Below are positions 30,167 through 37,962 of a stretch of DNA of 41,490 bases, piece after piece. The position numbers were made by a program, and so were the translations under genes. How positions within the stretch are numbered: the first letter of the stretch is position 1; the number at the start of each line of letters is the position of its first letter. The notes under the pieces were generated by a model. That model was given only the letters and a program-made list of their open reading frames with translations. It was not told the DNA's origin and made no database searches. Source of the DNA: a virus; the IMG/VR virus record IMGVR_UViG_3300020123_000239, positions 1 through 41,490 of that record; one strand, written 5' to 3'.

Positions 30167-32368
30167 TTACGCTGCCTGCGGTTCCTGTTCAGAACCGGTG
30201 TCCGTAGTATTCATCGGCAAACTGGCGATCTGTTGTTCGTGCTGCTGCTGGATTGCCGACTGCTGGGCCTCATGGGCCTGTTGCTGCTGCTGCAAACTCT
30301 GTTCGTGTTGCTGGTCTGCCTGTTGCGTCACCGCTTCGTGCAGGCGTCCGTACTTGGCATCGAGGGCCGCGATTTCCGCGCGCAGCAGCTCGACACCCTG
30401 TTGCTGGTTCAGTTCGGCGAAAGCGATCGAGCGCTTCGTCTCTTCCTGCATCGCAACGATTCTTTCCCTCGAGGCGGATTCCACGGCCTTGGTTTCGATC
30501 TCCTGGGAGAGCGCGTGGACCTGAGCAACAAGCGCCTCGTGCTGCTGGGCCATGAACTGCATTTGCGCCTGCACCTGGGGTGGGAGCGGCTGCTGCTGGC
30601 CTTTCTGTTCCTGGAGCGCCGGCGGAAGGACTTTGCGGTAGCGTTCGGCGATGCGTTCTGAGCCGGGGGCGTCGAGCGAATCGAACAGAATATCGCCCGC
30701 GATCTGCATGAAGTTCTTGTCGGCGTTCGCGATCTGGCTGTAAACGTCGAAGGCTTCCTCACGCTGGCTGGTGTAGGACTTGCCCGTGGAGACGGCGACG
30801 CCGTATTCGCCCTGGTCGAGCTGGTGATGCACGACCTTGCCGCTTTCCGGGTCCTGGTAGGGTGTCGGCGTGTTCACCCGTACGGTGCTCGTCTTGCCGT
30901 CTTCACTCCGGACCGGGACGTTCTTTTCGCCGCGATCGATGATCGGGATCAGTTCGAGGAGAATCCGGCCGAGACACTTACGGCTGCGAGCTTCATTGTC
31001 GTGGAAATGGAAGTTGGCGTTGTCGGCTTCTTTTTGCCGGCGCTCGATCGCGATGCCGGCGGTTTCGTTCGACTTCGCGCCCAAGCTGGCATCGAAGATT
31101 CCCATCGCCGCTTTGATCGCGTCGACGCACTGGTTATAGCCGATGACTAACGCGCGGATCGGAGGTTCGGAGGTGACCCGTTGCGGCGCCGGCACGAGCT
31201 GCTGGGTGCCGTTCACCGTGACCACGACGGGGCGGTATTGCACCACGGCTTGCGGGAGGTTGTTGATGTTCTCCCATTCGTCCTCGTGGTTGGCGATCTG
31301 CCCTTCGGCCGCGATGTAGGGCGTCTTCGGCATCTGCCCCACCTGTTCGGCCATGTTGGACACGTATAGGTTGAGCAAGCGTTGAGGGTCTTTGGCGAAG
31401 CGGATCAGTGAGAGCGTCCGCCGCTTGCCGTCGACGATCATTTCGCGTCCCCACAAGGGAACGATCGGAATGTAGCTACCGAGCCACTCGGTCTCGTCCA
31501 GAATTTCTACGCCGTCGATGATGTACTGGCAGACGGTGACGCAATCTTCTTCGCGGGTTTCGAGGATCGCTTCGTCGGGAAAGTCTTTGGGCAGCTCGTC
31601 GCGGTAGGCGATGCCTTCGACGTTCATGCCGCGGGAGAGTTCGTGACGGATGCGGCAGAGAGTGCGCGTCTCGTGTTCGCGGATCCAGTATTCCGCGATC
31701 TGCACACCGCCGCCGTCTTTCCCTACCCCGATCCAGTCCGGAGCCGGGTTTTCCTGGTCGGTGTAAAACGAATTGCGGCAGAGTTCCGTCTTGTTGCCGA
31801 AGCGCCGTCGATGCTCGTCGGCTGAAATTGTGGTGAGGACGAACCACCAGTCCGAATCAGAGCGGTCATACTCGCGCGCGTTCGGATCGCACAGAACCGA
31901 GAATTGATTCTCGATACGCTCGATGCGCAGCTCCTGGTCGAAGCTGCCTTTCTTGTAGCGGGTCGAAACGCGATAGAAGCCGCGGCCTGAGGTTACCTGT
32001 TGTTCGCGTGACGTGTCGTAGGCGATGTCTGCGTCGGACTCGTACTCGATGTGCCGGATTCGGCCCTGCAACATCTCGGCGGTTTCTTTGGTTCCCCCGT
32101 CGAGCGGGGTAAGCCGGATGGCGGGCTTCGACTGGCGGCCGTCGTTGACGACTTGCGCGGTGAAAGTCTGGAGCCGGTTTTCAGTGAGGACGGGCCGCTC
32201 GGCCGCGATGCGCTGGTCTTTGGCTTCCTTGTTCCACTGATCACCCGCCGCAAACGCTACATCTTCGACGGCCTCTTCGCGGTCCTCGCGATCGACGGCC
32301 ATCGCATACGCGAAGCGCTCCCGCGCCAGGCGCATGAATTCGGTTACGTCTTTGACTTTGCTCGGCAC
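30167..32368 (-). CDS. portal protein, P22 gp1-like
   Basis: A 733-residue protein, almost the length of P22 gp1 (725). The GTG start at 32368 follows the stop of the 72-aa gene by 1 nt. Portal-typical segments are the N-terminal FAAGDQWNKEAKDQRIAAER, then RPVLTENRLQTFTAQVVND, PAIRLTPLDGGTKETAE, the central IPIVPLWGREMIVDGKRR and the later SNETAGIAIERRQKEAD. The C-terminal 130 residues are Gln-rich coiled coil (HEQSLQQQQQAHEAQQ), like the barrel of P22 portal. It forms the dodecameric DNA entry ring. Confidence 0.9.
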   Translation of the reverse strand: MPSKVKDVTEFMRLARERFAYAMAVDREDREEAVEDVAFAAGDQWNKEAKDQRIAAERPVLTENRLQTFTAQVVNDGRQSKPAIRLTPLDGGTKETAEMLQGRIRHIEYESDADIAYDTSREQQVTSGRGFYRVSTRYKKGSFDQELRIERIENQFSVLCDPNAREYDRSDSDWWFVLTTISADEHRRRFGNKTELCRNSFYTDQENPAPDWIGVGKDGGGVQIAEYWIREHETRTLCRIRHELSRGMNVEGIAYRDELPKDFPDEAILETREEDCVTVCQYIIDGVEILDETEWLGSYIPIVPLWGREMIVDGKRRTLSLIRFAKDPQRLLNLYVSNMAEQVGQMPKTPYIAAEGQIANHEDEWENINNLPQAVVQYRPVVVTVNGTQQLVPAPQRVTSEPPIRALVIGYNQCVDAIKAAMGIFDASLGAKSNETAGIAIERRQKEADNANFHFHDNEARSRKCLGRILLELIPIIDRGEKNVPVRSEDGKTSTVRVNTPTPYQDPESGKVVHHQLDQGEYGVAVSTGKSYTSQREEAFDVYSQIANADKNFMQIAGDILFDSLDAPGSERIAERYRKVLPPALQEQKGQQQPLPPQVQAQMQFMAQQHEALVAQVHALSQEIETKAVESASRERIVAMQEETKRSIAFAELNQQQGVELLRAEIAALDAKYGRLHEAVTQQADQQHEQSLQQQQQAHEAQQSAIQQQHEQQIASLPMNTTDTGSEQEPQAA

Positions 32369-32369
32369 C

Positions 32370-32588
32370 TTAGTTGAGGTTCTGGCCGCCCGCGCTCGTG
32401 GTCTGGTTCGTTTGCACCGTCCACATCGGGTAAGTGTTCGGCCAATACGGGTACGGCCCGTTGTAGGGAACATGTCCGCAGTGGGGGCAACGTCCGCAGT
32501 GAGGGCAGGACTGCCCGAGGAATTGCATGTAGGAGGCGGTTTGGCTGTTGCCGAGGTTGTTCAGTTGCGAGTTCTGGATGTCGTTCAT
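32370..32588 (-). CDS. small protein with CPHCGRCPHCG motif, 72 aa
   Basis: The ATG at 32588 gives MNDIQNSQLNNLGNSQTASY. Residues 28-38 carry CPHCGRCPHCG, a compact metal-binding motif. The rest is Asn/Tyr/Pro-rich. No clear SD sequence precedes it. It ends just before the portal start. The role is unknown. Confidence 0.55.
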   Translation of the reverse strand: MNDIQNSQLNNLGNSQTASYMQFLGQSCPHCGRCPHCGHVPYNGPYPYWPNTYPMWTVQTNQTTSAGGQNLN

Positions 32589-32726
32589 AGCGTCGCGTTC
32601 ATGAGGGGATGCCCGCGCCGGGCAAAGGAGGAAGAAAACCCGGCGCGGGGCCGTTTCGCGCGGAGGGTACGCGCTCATGAGTCGAAACGGCTACCCGGTC
32701 TGAGGAGAATTCAGCCGGGTCCGACA
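32589..32726 (-). other. leader with two tandem hairpins upstream of the 72-aa/portal genes
   Basis: A perfect 11-bp inverted repeat, CCCGCGCCGGG (32612-32622) with CCCGGCGCGGG (32639-32649), adjoins a 9-bp repeat, GCCGTTTCG (32650-32658) with CGAAACGGC (32683-32691). No T-run follows either. A 42-codon frame from GTG 32727 to TGA 32599, starting inside late element D, passes through both hairpins. It is Pro-rich and I do not call it a gene. Confidence 0.5.
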
Positions 32727-32741
32727 CCTGATCTATCGGCA
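32724..32741 (-). promoter_or_regulatory. late element copy D
   Basis: TGCCGATAGATCAGGTGT on the leftward strand. Its first bases form the last codons of the 56-aa gene (TGC CGA TAG), so the element overlaps a stop codon. Identical to copy E. It lies ahead of the portal-scaffold-coat block. Confidence 0.55.
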
Positions 32742-32903
32742 ATCGTCACGAAAGGCCTTGTCGAGCTTTTCGAGGTAGGTGCGGTCGTCGGAGTCGAAGT
32801 GGTGCCGGATGGTCGGGTTGCCGGTGCTCTCGCCCTGGCGCTCGGCCAGGAAGAGGTGGAGGCGCATTTCGAGATCTCGCCGCCATTTTGTGAAGGCGTT
32901 CAT
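32733..32903 (-). CDS. small charged protein, 56 aa
   Basis: The ATG at 32903 overlaps the previous stop (ATGA). MNAFTKWRRDLEMRLHLFLA, then a polar stretch and YLEKLDKAFRDDCR, indicate a helical charged protein. Its stop codon lies within late element D. No family is recognised. Confidence 0.6.
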   Translation of the reverse strand: MNAFTKWRRDLEMRLHLFLAERQGESTGNPTIRHHFDSDDRTYLEKLDKAFRDDCR

Positions 32904-33037
32904 TTGGCGGGCTTGCGGGCTTTCCCGGCTTTGCGCAGCGCGATCGCTACCGCCTGTTTCTGCGGGCGGAAGGCGTTGATCTCGGTTTTGATGTTTTCGG
33001 AAATGACTTTGGGCGAGCTGCCTGGCTTGAGCGGCAT
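32900..33037 (-). CDS. small basic protein, 45 aa, frequent phage type
   Basis: MPLKPGSSPKVISENIKTEI followed by KQAVAIALRKAGKARK matches a short basic protein I recall from many phage and environmental viral genomes, usually near the portal or terminase; its role is unassigned. Its ATG lies directly after late element C, with no SD, so it may be translated from a near-leaderless mRNA. Confidence 0.72.
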   Translation of the reverse strand: MPLKPGSSPKVISENIKTEINAFRPQKQAVAIALRKAGKARKPAK

Positions 33038-33055
33038 ACACCGGATTTATCGGCA
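33038..33055 (-). promoter_or_regulatory. late element copy C
   Basis: TGCCGATAAATCCGGTGT on the leftward strand, 5 nt after the stop of the 33061 gene and ending one base before the ATG of the 45-aa gene. GCCGATAA is an exact match to the sigma-28 -10 consensus. Confidence 0.6.
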
Positions 33056-33060
33056 GCCTG

Positions 33061-34206
33061 TCAGTGGCAGGTGCCTGAGGTGATTTCCGAGACCGTGGCG
33101 TAACCGAGCGTCTTGCCGTCTGACTTCCAACAAACGACGGTATTGGGGCTGCCCGTCATCTGTACCAGGAAATTTCCGTTCGTGCCCATGACGCCGTTGG
33201 GGAAGCCATCGAAGAAGTACGCGCCATTGTTCGTCCCGCCAAGGGGAAATCTCAACCCATAGTCGAACGGTTGGATGGCACAGGAGCCGAGAGCGCGGCC
33301 TGCATCCTCGTGGTAAAAGCAGGGCGTCGCCGTGGTGATGTTGCCCCATGTCGATGAGGTGGGGACTGTCAGAGCGGAATCCGGCTTGTTGTAGGTGTAG
33401 GTGGACCCGCTGTATCCCACCGGCAAAAAGTCAGCCAGATAGTATTGAGAGCCGCCCGCCTTCGTAACCCACACGTTCGTGCCGGCGTACAGCGGGTCGG
33501 TGGATTGGTTGAGATTCCCGATGAGAATCTGCCCGTCCACGGTGTTGTCGGTGACTGTGACTGATACGAGACCCACCGGGTAAGTGTCGCCACCATTCGT
33601 TGCCCAGGTAATCGCGACATGGTGCACGCCGTTCGTCACGGAGCCGGCACCCGCTCCGGCAAGAGCAGCGGTCGGAGTTTGAATCGTATCTTCCCCGAGG
33701 CCTGCAACCCACCAGATTCCGTGCCGTGTCGGAATCACCCACTTGTCGCCGAGGGTGTGTCCTGTCGACGCATTCCAATGCACCACGAGACCATCCGCCA
33801 CAGCCGCGTCCGTCGTGGTCACATTGACCGGTGAGGAGAAAGCGCCACTGTTGCGAGCCCAGGCGTAGGTATCGGGCGTGCCTGTGCCGACGATCTTGAT
33901 AATGATCGTCTCTGGACCAGAACCCGTGTAGCAAGGCTGCTCGTTCGCGAGAGTGCCCATGAGCAAATCGTTCAATCCGGAGCCTACAAACTCGCCGCCA
34001 TGATCGAGAGTCGTCATCGTGGAGAGGGCGAATGCCGGAGTGGCAAAGGCCGCGGAAAACGGTAAGCAGGGAGGCTGAGTGCTCCCGACCTGGATGCCTT
34101 GAAAAGGGGTGAGCCCGTTTCTGACAGTCGTTCCCTTGGGCGGCCCCTGCGTGATCTGAGCGAACGCGGCCGAGCCGAGAAACAGGAATAACGCGAGCCG
34201 TCTCAT
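33061..34206 (-). CDS. exported protein with signal peptide, 381 aa, between terminase and portal
   Basis: MRRLALFLFLGSAAFAQ is a Sec signal peptide; the ATG at 34206 overlaps the previous TAA. The mature protein is Thr/Gly/Asn-rich and beta-patterned throughout. It has repeated short strands (SVTVTDNTVDGQILIGNLNQ), a segment YYLADFLPVGYSGSTYTYN, and the C-terminal VVCWKSDGKTLGY with a late Cys. It resembles an exported adhesion or surface protein and not a cytoplasmic phage enzyme. It is bracketed by late elements B and C, which suggests a separately expressed cargo unit. The function is unknown. Confidence 0.72.
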   Translation of the reverse strand: MRRLALFLFLGSAAFAQITQGPPKGTTVRNGLTPFQGIQVGSTQPPCLPFSAAFATPAFALSTMTTLDHGGEFVGSGLNDLLMGTLANEQPCYTGSGPETIIIKIVGTGTPDTYAWARNSGAFSSPVNVTTTDAAVADGLVVHWNASTGHTLGDKWVIPTRHGIWWVAGLGEDTIQTPTAALAGAGAGSVTNGVHHVAITWATNGGDTYPVGLVSVTVTDNTVDGQILIGNLNQSTDPLYAGTNVWVTKAGGSQYYLADFLPVGYSGSTYTYNKPDSALTVPTSSTWGNITTATPCFYHEDAGRALGSCAIQPFDYGLRFPLGGTNNGAYFFDGFPNGVMGTNGNFLVQMTGSPNTVVCWKSDGKTLGYATVSEITSGTCH

Positions 34207-34316
34207 TAACAGTGCCTCGCGAGAAGAATCGCGATCGAAATTCCGATCCACGGTAAGTGCTGGTCTGCGAGCTTGCGCAGCCAATGCCGCCGATCGGCGG
34301 AGTAGTGAGTCATCAT
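34206..34316 (-). CDS. small membrane protein, 36 aa
   Basis: The start at 34316 overlaps the stop of the 34313 gene, and its TAA overlaps the ATG of the exported protein. MMTHYSADRRHWLRKLADQH is polar and basic, and the last 14 residues (WIGISIAILLARHC) are hydrophobic. This is an N-in, C-terminal-anchor layout. It is short, but coupling on both sides supports translation. Confidence 0.5.
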   Translation of the reverse strand: MMTHYSADRRHWLRKLADQHLPWIGISIAILLARHC

Positions 34317-34618
34317 AAAATCAGTCCGGTTACCTTCCCGTGCAACCCTGTGGCGCTGGCGAACCAGGTGAATCCGCCGGCGAACGGGTCTCCGTTCCTC
34401 GACTCCACGCTGAACCAGTCACCAGGCGCGAGCGGCTCGCCCGGCACAAGCTGAATGGGGGTAGGGATAGAACGATCTTGTACGGTTACCGTGATCGTCG
34501 AGTTCGAGGGGTTCGTGATGCGAACGCTCCTAATCCACAGGTCCGTCAAGTGCTCGTCGGTAGGAACGGTGGGCACGATCTTGTTCAAGACGAAATTGGT
34601 GTTGCCTGGCGTCTTCAC
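34313..34618 (-). CDS. 101-aa protein, first gene after the large terminase
   Basis: A GTG start at 34618 is embedded in the end of late element B. MKTPGNTNFVLNKIVPTVPT, then TDLWIRSVRITNPSNSTITV and a C-terminal half with FSVESRNGDPFAGGFTWFA, suggest a small all-beta protein of the kind found as decoration or host-interaction domain. It is co-transcribed with a 36-aa membrane protein and an exported protein. The function is unknown. Confidence 0.65.
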   Translation of the reverse strand: MKTPGNTNFVLNKIVPTVPTDEHLTDLWIRSVRITNPSNSTITVTVQDRSIPTPIQLVPGEPLAPGDWFSVESRNGDPFAGGFTWFASATGLHGKVTGLIL

Positions 34619-34634
34619 ACTGGATTCATCGGCA
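34617..34634 (-). promoter_or_regulatory. late element copy B
   Basis: TGCCGATGAATCCAGTGT on the leftward strand, 2 nt after the terminase stop. Its last two bases overlap the GTG start of the 34618 gene, the same geometry as copy A at 37961. Confidence 0.58.
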
Positions 34635-34636
34635 CA

Positions 34637-36139
34637 TCACGCCATCCAACTATGCGGGTTACGTCGGCCCGCGGGCCTTCGTGGTGGCGGAGGAGGGGCG
34701 ATCGGCGCTACGGGCTGGGCGAACGTAAGCGCCAGGCCGTCCGCATCGTCAGGCGAATCGAGGCCGCGTTTCTGCATCGACTCTTTGGCTTCGAGCACCA
34801 ATCGGTCATTGCGATCGTGATGAAATTCGGGGCCCGCCAGGTCAGTTTCTAGCCGGGTATCCCTTTTGTCGATCGACCCTCCCGGCAGCCAGTCCCGCAT
34901 CTTCATCCACATGTAGGCCCGCATGTTGGCGCAGCGGTTATCTGGAGCCGCAGCGCCGAAGCTGACTTCGAACACCTTGTCGTAGCCGAGCTGCCGGCAG
35001 CGATCGACTACCGGGCCGCCGAATCCCGAATCGACGAACGCGGCAGCCGGCTTCACGCCGGCATACGTGGTGGACATCACCTCCGTGAGCTTGGCCGCGA
35101 TCCGCATCGAGTCGCGCGAGTCTTGCCCGCTAATCCGGACGGGCGGAATCGAGGCTGCGTCTCTTCCCCGGCGGAAGCGGAATACCGTGTTCGCCAGGCC
35201 GCCGCGGGCGACGTCGACGCCTACAATGAGCGGATCGTCGGGCATGTAGGCCGGTTCGCGATTCTGCGCGGCGAAGATGCGATCGCTATCGATGTACTGG
35301 AGGTCGGAGGCACGAGGAGCTACACCGCGAACACGCACGCGGAAGAAGTCGGAGTCCTCGCCGTAATCGTGCAGCCACTCGTCGATCAGGGCTTTGTTGG
35401 TGAACTTCGAAGTTCGGGAGTCGACGACGCGCGTATTCCAACGGCCGCGCTCGCTGCCGAAAACGATACGGTGAAACTTTCCGCTGTTCCGCGTCGGGTT
35501 GCCCCACGCGAAAATCATCGGCTCACCGTCAGTCAGTCCGCCTTCGGCTACTTCCCAGATGGCGTCAGGAATGGCGCTCGCTTCGTCGAACAGATACCAG
35601 CTCGTCGAGTCGGCCGCGTGTTGTCCGGCGAAGGCCTCGCTATTCTCTTCGCGGCACGTTTGCGCACTGACGAACCACGATTCCGGCCGCTCGACCGATC
35701 GAATCCACTCGCTACCGATTTCGAACCACTGAGCCGTGATGCAGAGCTTCGTCCATCGCTGGATGGCTGCCCATGTTTTGGTTTTGAGCTGGGTGAACTT
35801 GTTGGCGGTGATGGTGCCTTGTGAGTTCGGCCTGGTCGAGAGAATCCAGTCCGTGAGCCAGGCGGACATGGTGGACTTGCCGATGCCGTGGCCGCTCGAT
35901 GCAGCTTCGCGGATCGGCTCTACCGCGTTCAGCCCGTCGAAATTGCGGCGCCGGACTTCCTCACCCAGGTGCGCGAGGAACTCGGTTTGCCATTCGTCGG
36001 GCCCGGTGTGCTTCTCAAGCGCCGTGCCTTTCTCGCCCCACGGGTACGCCGCGAGCACGAAGCCCAGGGGGTCCGAGTAGAACTGGGCGATGAAATCGAC
36101 AAGCTCGTCTTCACTGTGGAGGGGCAGGCTTGGGGTCAC
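34637..36139 (-). CDS. terminase large subunit
   Basis: A 500-residue packaging motor. The ATPase domain shows Walker A SSGHGIGKST (81-90), Walker B WYLFDEAS with Asp185-Glu186 and the coupling-type GNPT (213-216). The nuclease domain begins with LIVGVDVARGG (Asp309), a first metal-binding Asp of the RNase-H-like fold, and later has AAAFVDSGFGGPVVDRC. The GTG start overlaps the small-subunit gene by 29 nt. It cuts and translocates phage DNA into the procapsid through the portal. Confidence 0.92.
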   Translation of the reverse strand: MTPSLPLHSEDELVDFIAQFYSDPLGFVLAAYPWGEKGTALEKHTGPDEWQTEFLAHLGEEVRRRNFDGLNAVEPIREAASSGHGIGKSTMSAWLTDWILSTRPNSQGTITANKFTQLKTKTWAAIQRWTKLCITAQWFEIGSEWIRSVERPESWFVSAQTCREENSEAFAGQHAADSTSWYLFDEASAIPDAIWEVAEGGLTDGEPMIFAWGNPTRNSGKFHRIVFGSERGRWNTRVVDSRTSKFTNKALIDEWLHDYGEDSDFFRVRVRGVAPRASDLQYIDSDRIFAAQNREPAYMPDDPLIVGVDVARGGLANTVFRFRRGRDAASIPPVRISGQDSRDSMRIAAKLTEVMSTTYAGVKPAAAFVDSGFGGPVVDRCRQLGYDKVFEVSFGAAAPDNRCANMRAYMWMKMRDWLPGGSIDKRDTRLETDLAGPEFHHDRNDRLVLEAKESMQKRGLDSPDDADGLALTFAQPVAPIAPPPPPRRPAGRRNPHSWMA

Positions 36140-36620
36140 GGTTTTTCAGGCGCTCTCGCGCGGCTGCCATGCGTACGGCGATGTTGCCCGAGTGCTCGAC
36201 CTTCACCTTGCGGCCGTACTTCTCGGGCAGCCTGGCTTCGATGAGTTTCCAGAGGAGATCGTTCGCATACTCGCGGACACAGAGCGGGTCTTTGGCCAGC
36301 AGCGCTTTGCCCTGTTCGTCGCGCATGATCTCGCCGGCCTCGTTGCGGATCGGCTCATAGGTGAACATGCCCTGGAACACGACGGGCTTCAACGTGCCCC
36401 GCGTCGCGCGTTCGATGGCTTCGTCGACGAGCAAACCGGAAAGTTCGCGATCGGCCGCTTCAAACCGCGCGCGGTAATCCGTATCGGTGTCAAGCCATTC
36501 GTAATGCTGCCGGCGGGCGACGTCGGCCGCTTCACAGGCTTTGTTCACGCGGCCGGTTTCCCGGAATGCGGCGAGCACGGCATCTTGCCGCGCGCGCTTC
36601 ATGGTCTCCTGGTGGGTCAT
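36111..36620 (-). CDS. terminase small subunit
   Basis: 169 residues. The N-terminal part has a DNA-binding HTH pattern: KRARQDAVLAAFRETGRVNK, then ACEAADVARRQHYEWLDTD, a typical small-terminase repeat in which a helix-turn-helix is followed by W and a DxxFxxxF-like end (ARFEAADREL). The C-terminal part is basic. Directly upstream of the large subunit. It recognises the packaging site. The start at 36620 overlaps the previous stop, against a longer start at 36671. Confidence 0.85.
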   Translation of the reverse strand: MTHQETMKRARQDAVLAAFRETGRVNKACEAADVARRQHYEWLDTDTDYRARFEAADRELSGLLVDEAIERATRGTLKPVVFQGMFTYEPIRNEAGEIMRDEQGKALLAKDPLCVREYANDLLWKLIEARLPEKYGRKVKVEHSGNIAVRMAAARERLKNRDPKPAPPQ

Positions 36621-36922
36621 GAGAGGTCCCAAAGCAGCATCGAGGCGAGCGCCATTCCGAACGCGATCCACTTCCGCACGGTCATCGGCTCATGCAGAAT
36701 CGCAGCTCCCACGAACGCGCAGAGCACCAGCGCCATCACAGACCACAGGAGTCCGATATCCATCCAGCCACTGCGCCGATAAGCGAGCCATACCGGAATC
36801 GCGGAGCTTCCATACAGCCACACGCCGGCGAAAAGCCGCACATCGGGGCCGGCGCTCGTCTTCAGGAGGTAATCGCCGGAAAGGGCAAAGGTCACTCCCC
36901 AAGCGATGAGGAGAAGAGTCAC
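36617..36922 (-). CDS. integral membrane protein, 101 aa, three to four spans (holin candidate)
   Basis: A GTG start at 36922 overlaps the previous stop. It has three to four hydrophobic helices (VTLLLIAWGVTFALSG, FAGVWLYGSSAIPVWLA, LLWSVMALVLCAFVGAAI, IAFGMALASMLLW). The pattern is reminiscent of half a DMT/EamA small transporter. Because it lies in the group between the regulators and terminase where lysis genes often sit, a holin role is possible; a transporter-type function cannot be excluded. Confidence 0.6.
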   Translation of the reverse strand: MTLLLIAWGVTFALSGDYLLKTSAGPDVRLFAGVWLYGSSAIPVWLAYRRSGWMDIGLLWSVMALVLCAFVGAAILHEPMTVRKWIAFGMALASMLLWDLS

Positions 36923-37116
36923 TGCAAACCCTCCCACGCCTTCTTCACGCGCTCCCACTGCTTCAAATCGATCACGCCGGCGCGCAGTTCTTCCACATAG
37001 TGGTTGTAGCGTTCCGCGAAGGCGTTCAGCTTCAGCTCGTCAACCGGTGATGCCGGCGAAGTCGCGCGCGCGGCTGCGATGGCCAGAAAGCCAGAAAGAC
37101 AGAAAGCGCGAATCAT
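36919..37116 (-). CDS. small protein with N-terminal signal or anchor, 65 aa
   Basis: The ATG at 37116 overlaps the previous stop. MIRAFCLSGFLAIAAARATS is a signal peptide or membrane anchor, followed by a helical acidic domain (LKLNAFAERYNHYVEELRAG). No lipobox is visible. It may be a spanin-like or other lysis accessory protein by position; unproven. Confidence 0.55.
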   Translation of the reverse strand: MIRAFCLSGFLAIAAARATSPASPVDELKLNAFAERYNHYVEELRAGVIDLKQWERVKKAWEGLQ

Positions 37117-37364
37117 TTTTTGGCGTCGAGAATGGTTTTGAGCAACAGGAACAACCACCCGCCACATGCGAGCAACGCTGCAAGTAGCATGCTCATGAGC
37201 GTGTAGAGGATCTTGTCGAGCTTGTCTTCGAGCCTGGTGTAGGCCGCGGCATGAGAGGCTACCGTCTCTTTCACGTCTTCAATCGCGCGCTCTTGCACGG
37301 CGATCGCCGGGGCGTTCGGGCAGCAGTCGCTTTTCAGGGGGAAGGGGATGATTTTGGCGGCCAT
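37113..37364 (-). CDS. membrane protein with coiled coil, 83 aa (holin/Rz-like candidate)
   Basis: The N-terminus MAAKIIPFPLKSDCCPNAPA is soluble. Residues 30-52 form a coiled coil (DVKETVASHAAAYTRLEDKL), and one membrane helix follows (ILYTLMSMLLAALLACGGWL). Many phages carry this type among lysis genes, as pinholin-like or lysis regulator proteins. A GTG at 37373 is an alternative start. It precedes two other membrane genes, together a probable lysis cassette without an endolysin. Confidence 0.58.
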   Translation of the reverse strand: MAAKIIPFPLKSDCCPNAPAIAVQERAIEDVKETVASHAAAYTRLEDKLDKILYTLMSMLLAALLACGGWLFLLLKTILDAKK

Positions 37365-37378
37365 GGGTGTCACGCTTT

Positions 37379-37771
37379 TCAGTTATTGGTCTTAATGGGG
37401 AGTAGGAACGTGGTGACCTTGCGCGTTCCGGTGTGCTCTTCGTTGAGCAGCACGGCTTTTTCCGTCTCCGTGATGAGGCCCGATTTCACACAGGCGTCGA
37501 AGTGCTTCAAGGGGAAGCTGCAGCTCGCCAGGAACTCGCGCTGCCCGAGCGTCCGGAACAAACGCGGCATGCTGGTGATGGTGCGCTCGTTCGCGTTCTG
37601 CGATACCGAAGCACCGTAAACCTGCCCGTTGACGACTTGCTCGCCCGCCGGGGCCATCTCGCCGATTTTCGCCTCGAGGAACTTTACTCGATCGACGTCG
37701 GGCTTGATCGCCGCGAGCGTCGGAGCGAGTTTCACCTTCAGGGCTCCCAGCTCGTCGATTAGCTCTTGCAT
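37379..37771 (-). CDS. 130-aa protein, unknown
   Basis: Starts inside the end of the HTH gene (13-nt overlap). The N-terminus is helical (MQELIDELGALKVKLAPTLA), then IKPDVDRVKFLEAKIGEM. The C-terminal half is alpha/beta with RLFRTLGQREFLASCSFPLK and a turn at TGTRKVTTFLL. No catalytic motif. Located between the regulators and the lysis-type genes of the late unit. Confidence 0.65.
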   Translation of the reverse strand: MQELIDELGALKVKLAPTLAAIKPDVDRVKFLEAKIGEMAPAGEQVVNGQVYGASVSQNANERTITSMPRLFRTLGQREFLASCSFPLKHFDACVKSGLITETEKAVLLNEEHTGTRKVTTFLLPIKTNN

Positions 37772-37962
37772 GGAAGCTCCTGGAGCATCTGGCGAAATGC
37801 CGCGATCTCGATGGCTTTGTGGACGCCGAGTTTCTTGAAAAGGGACTTCCGATAGCCGCGCACGGTGTGAAAGCTCAGTGCGAGCTGCGAAGCGATTTGC
37901 TTGTCGGTTTTGGAGTCGGCGATGAGGAGGGCAACCTCCCTCTCGCGCGGGGTCAATCTCAC
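37759..37962 (-). CDS. LuxR/GerE-type HTH regulator, 67 aa
   Basis: The whole protein is a GerE-like HTH: LTPREREVALLIADSKTDKQ, then IASQLALSFHTVRGYRKSLF and KKLGVHKAIEIAAF. This is the DNA-binding domain of LuxR-type regulators without any receiver or ligand domain, like GerE itself. The GTG start overlaps late element A. Placed between the sigma factor and the late genes, it is likely to modulate late transcription together with the sigma factor. Confidence 0.85.
   Translation of the reverse strand: MRLTPREREVALLIADSKTDKQIASQLALSFHTVRGYRKSLFKKLGVHKAIEIAAFRQMLQELPCKS

Noticed and set aside
30213-30224. Partial match TTGCCGATGAAT on the leftward strand
   Set aside because: Lies inside the portal coding sequence and lacks the ATCMNGTGT right half of the late element.
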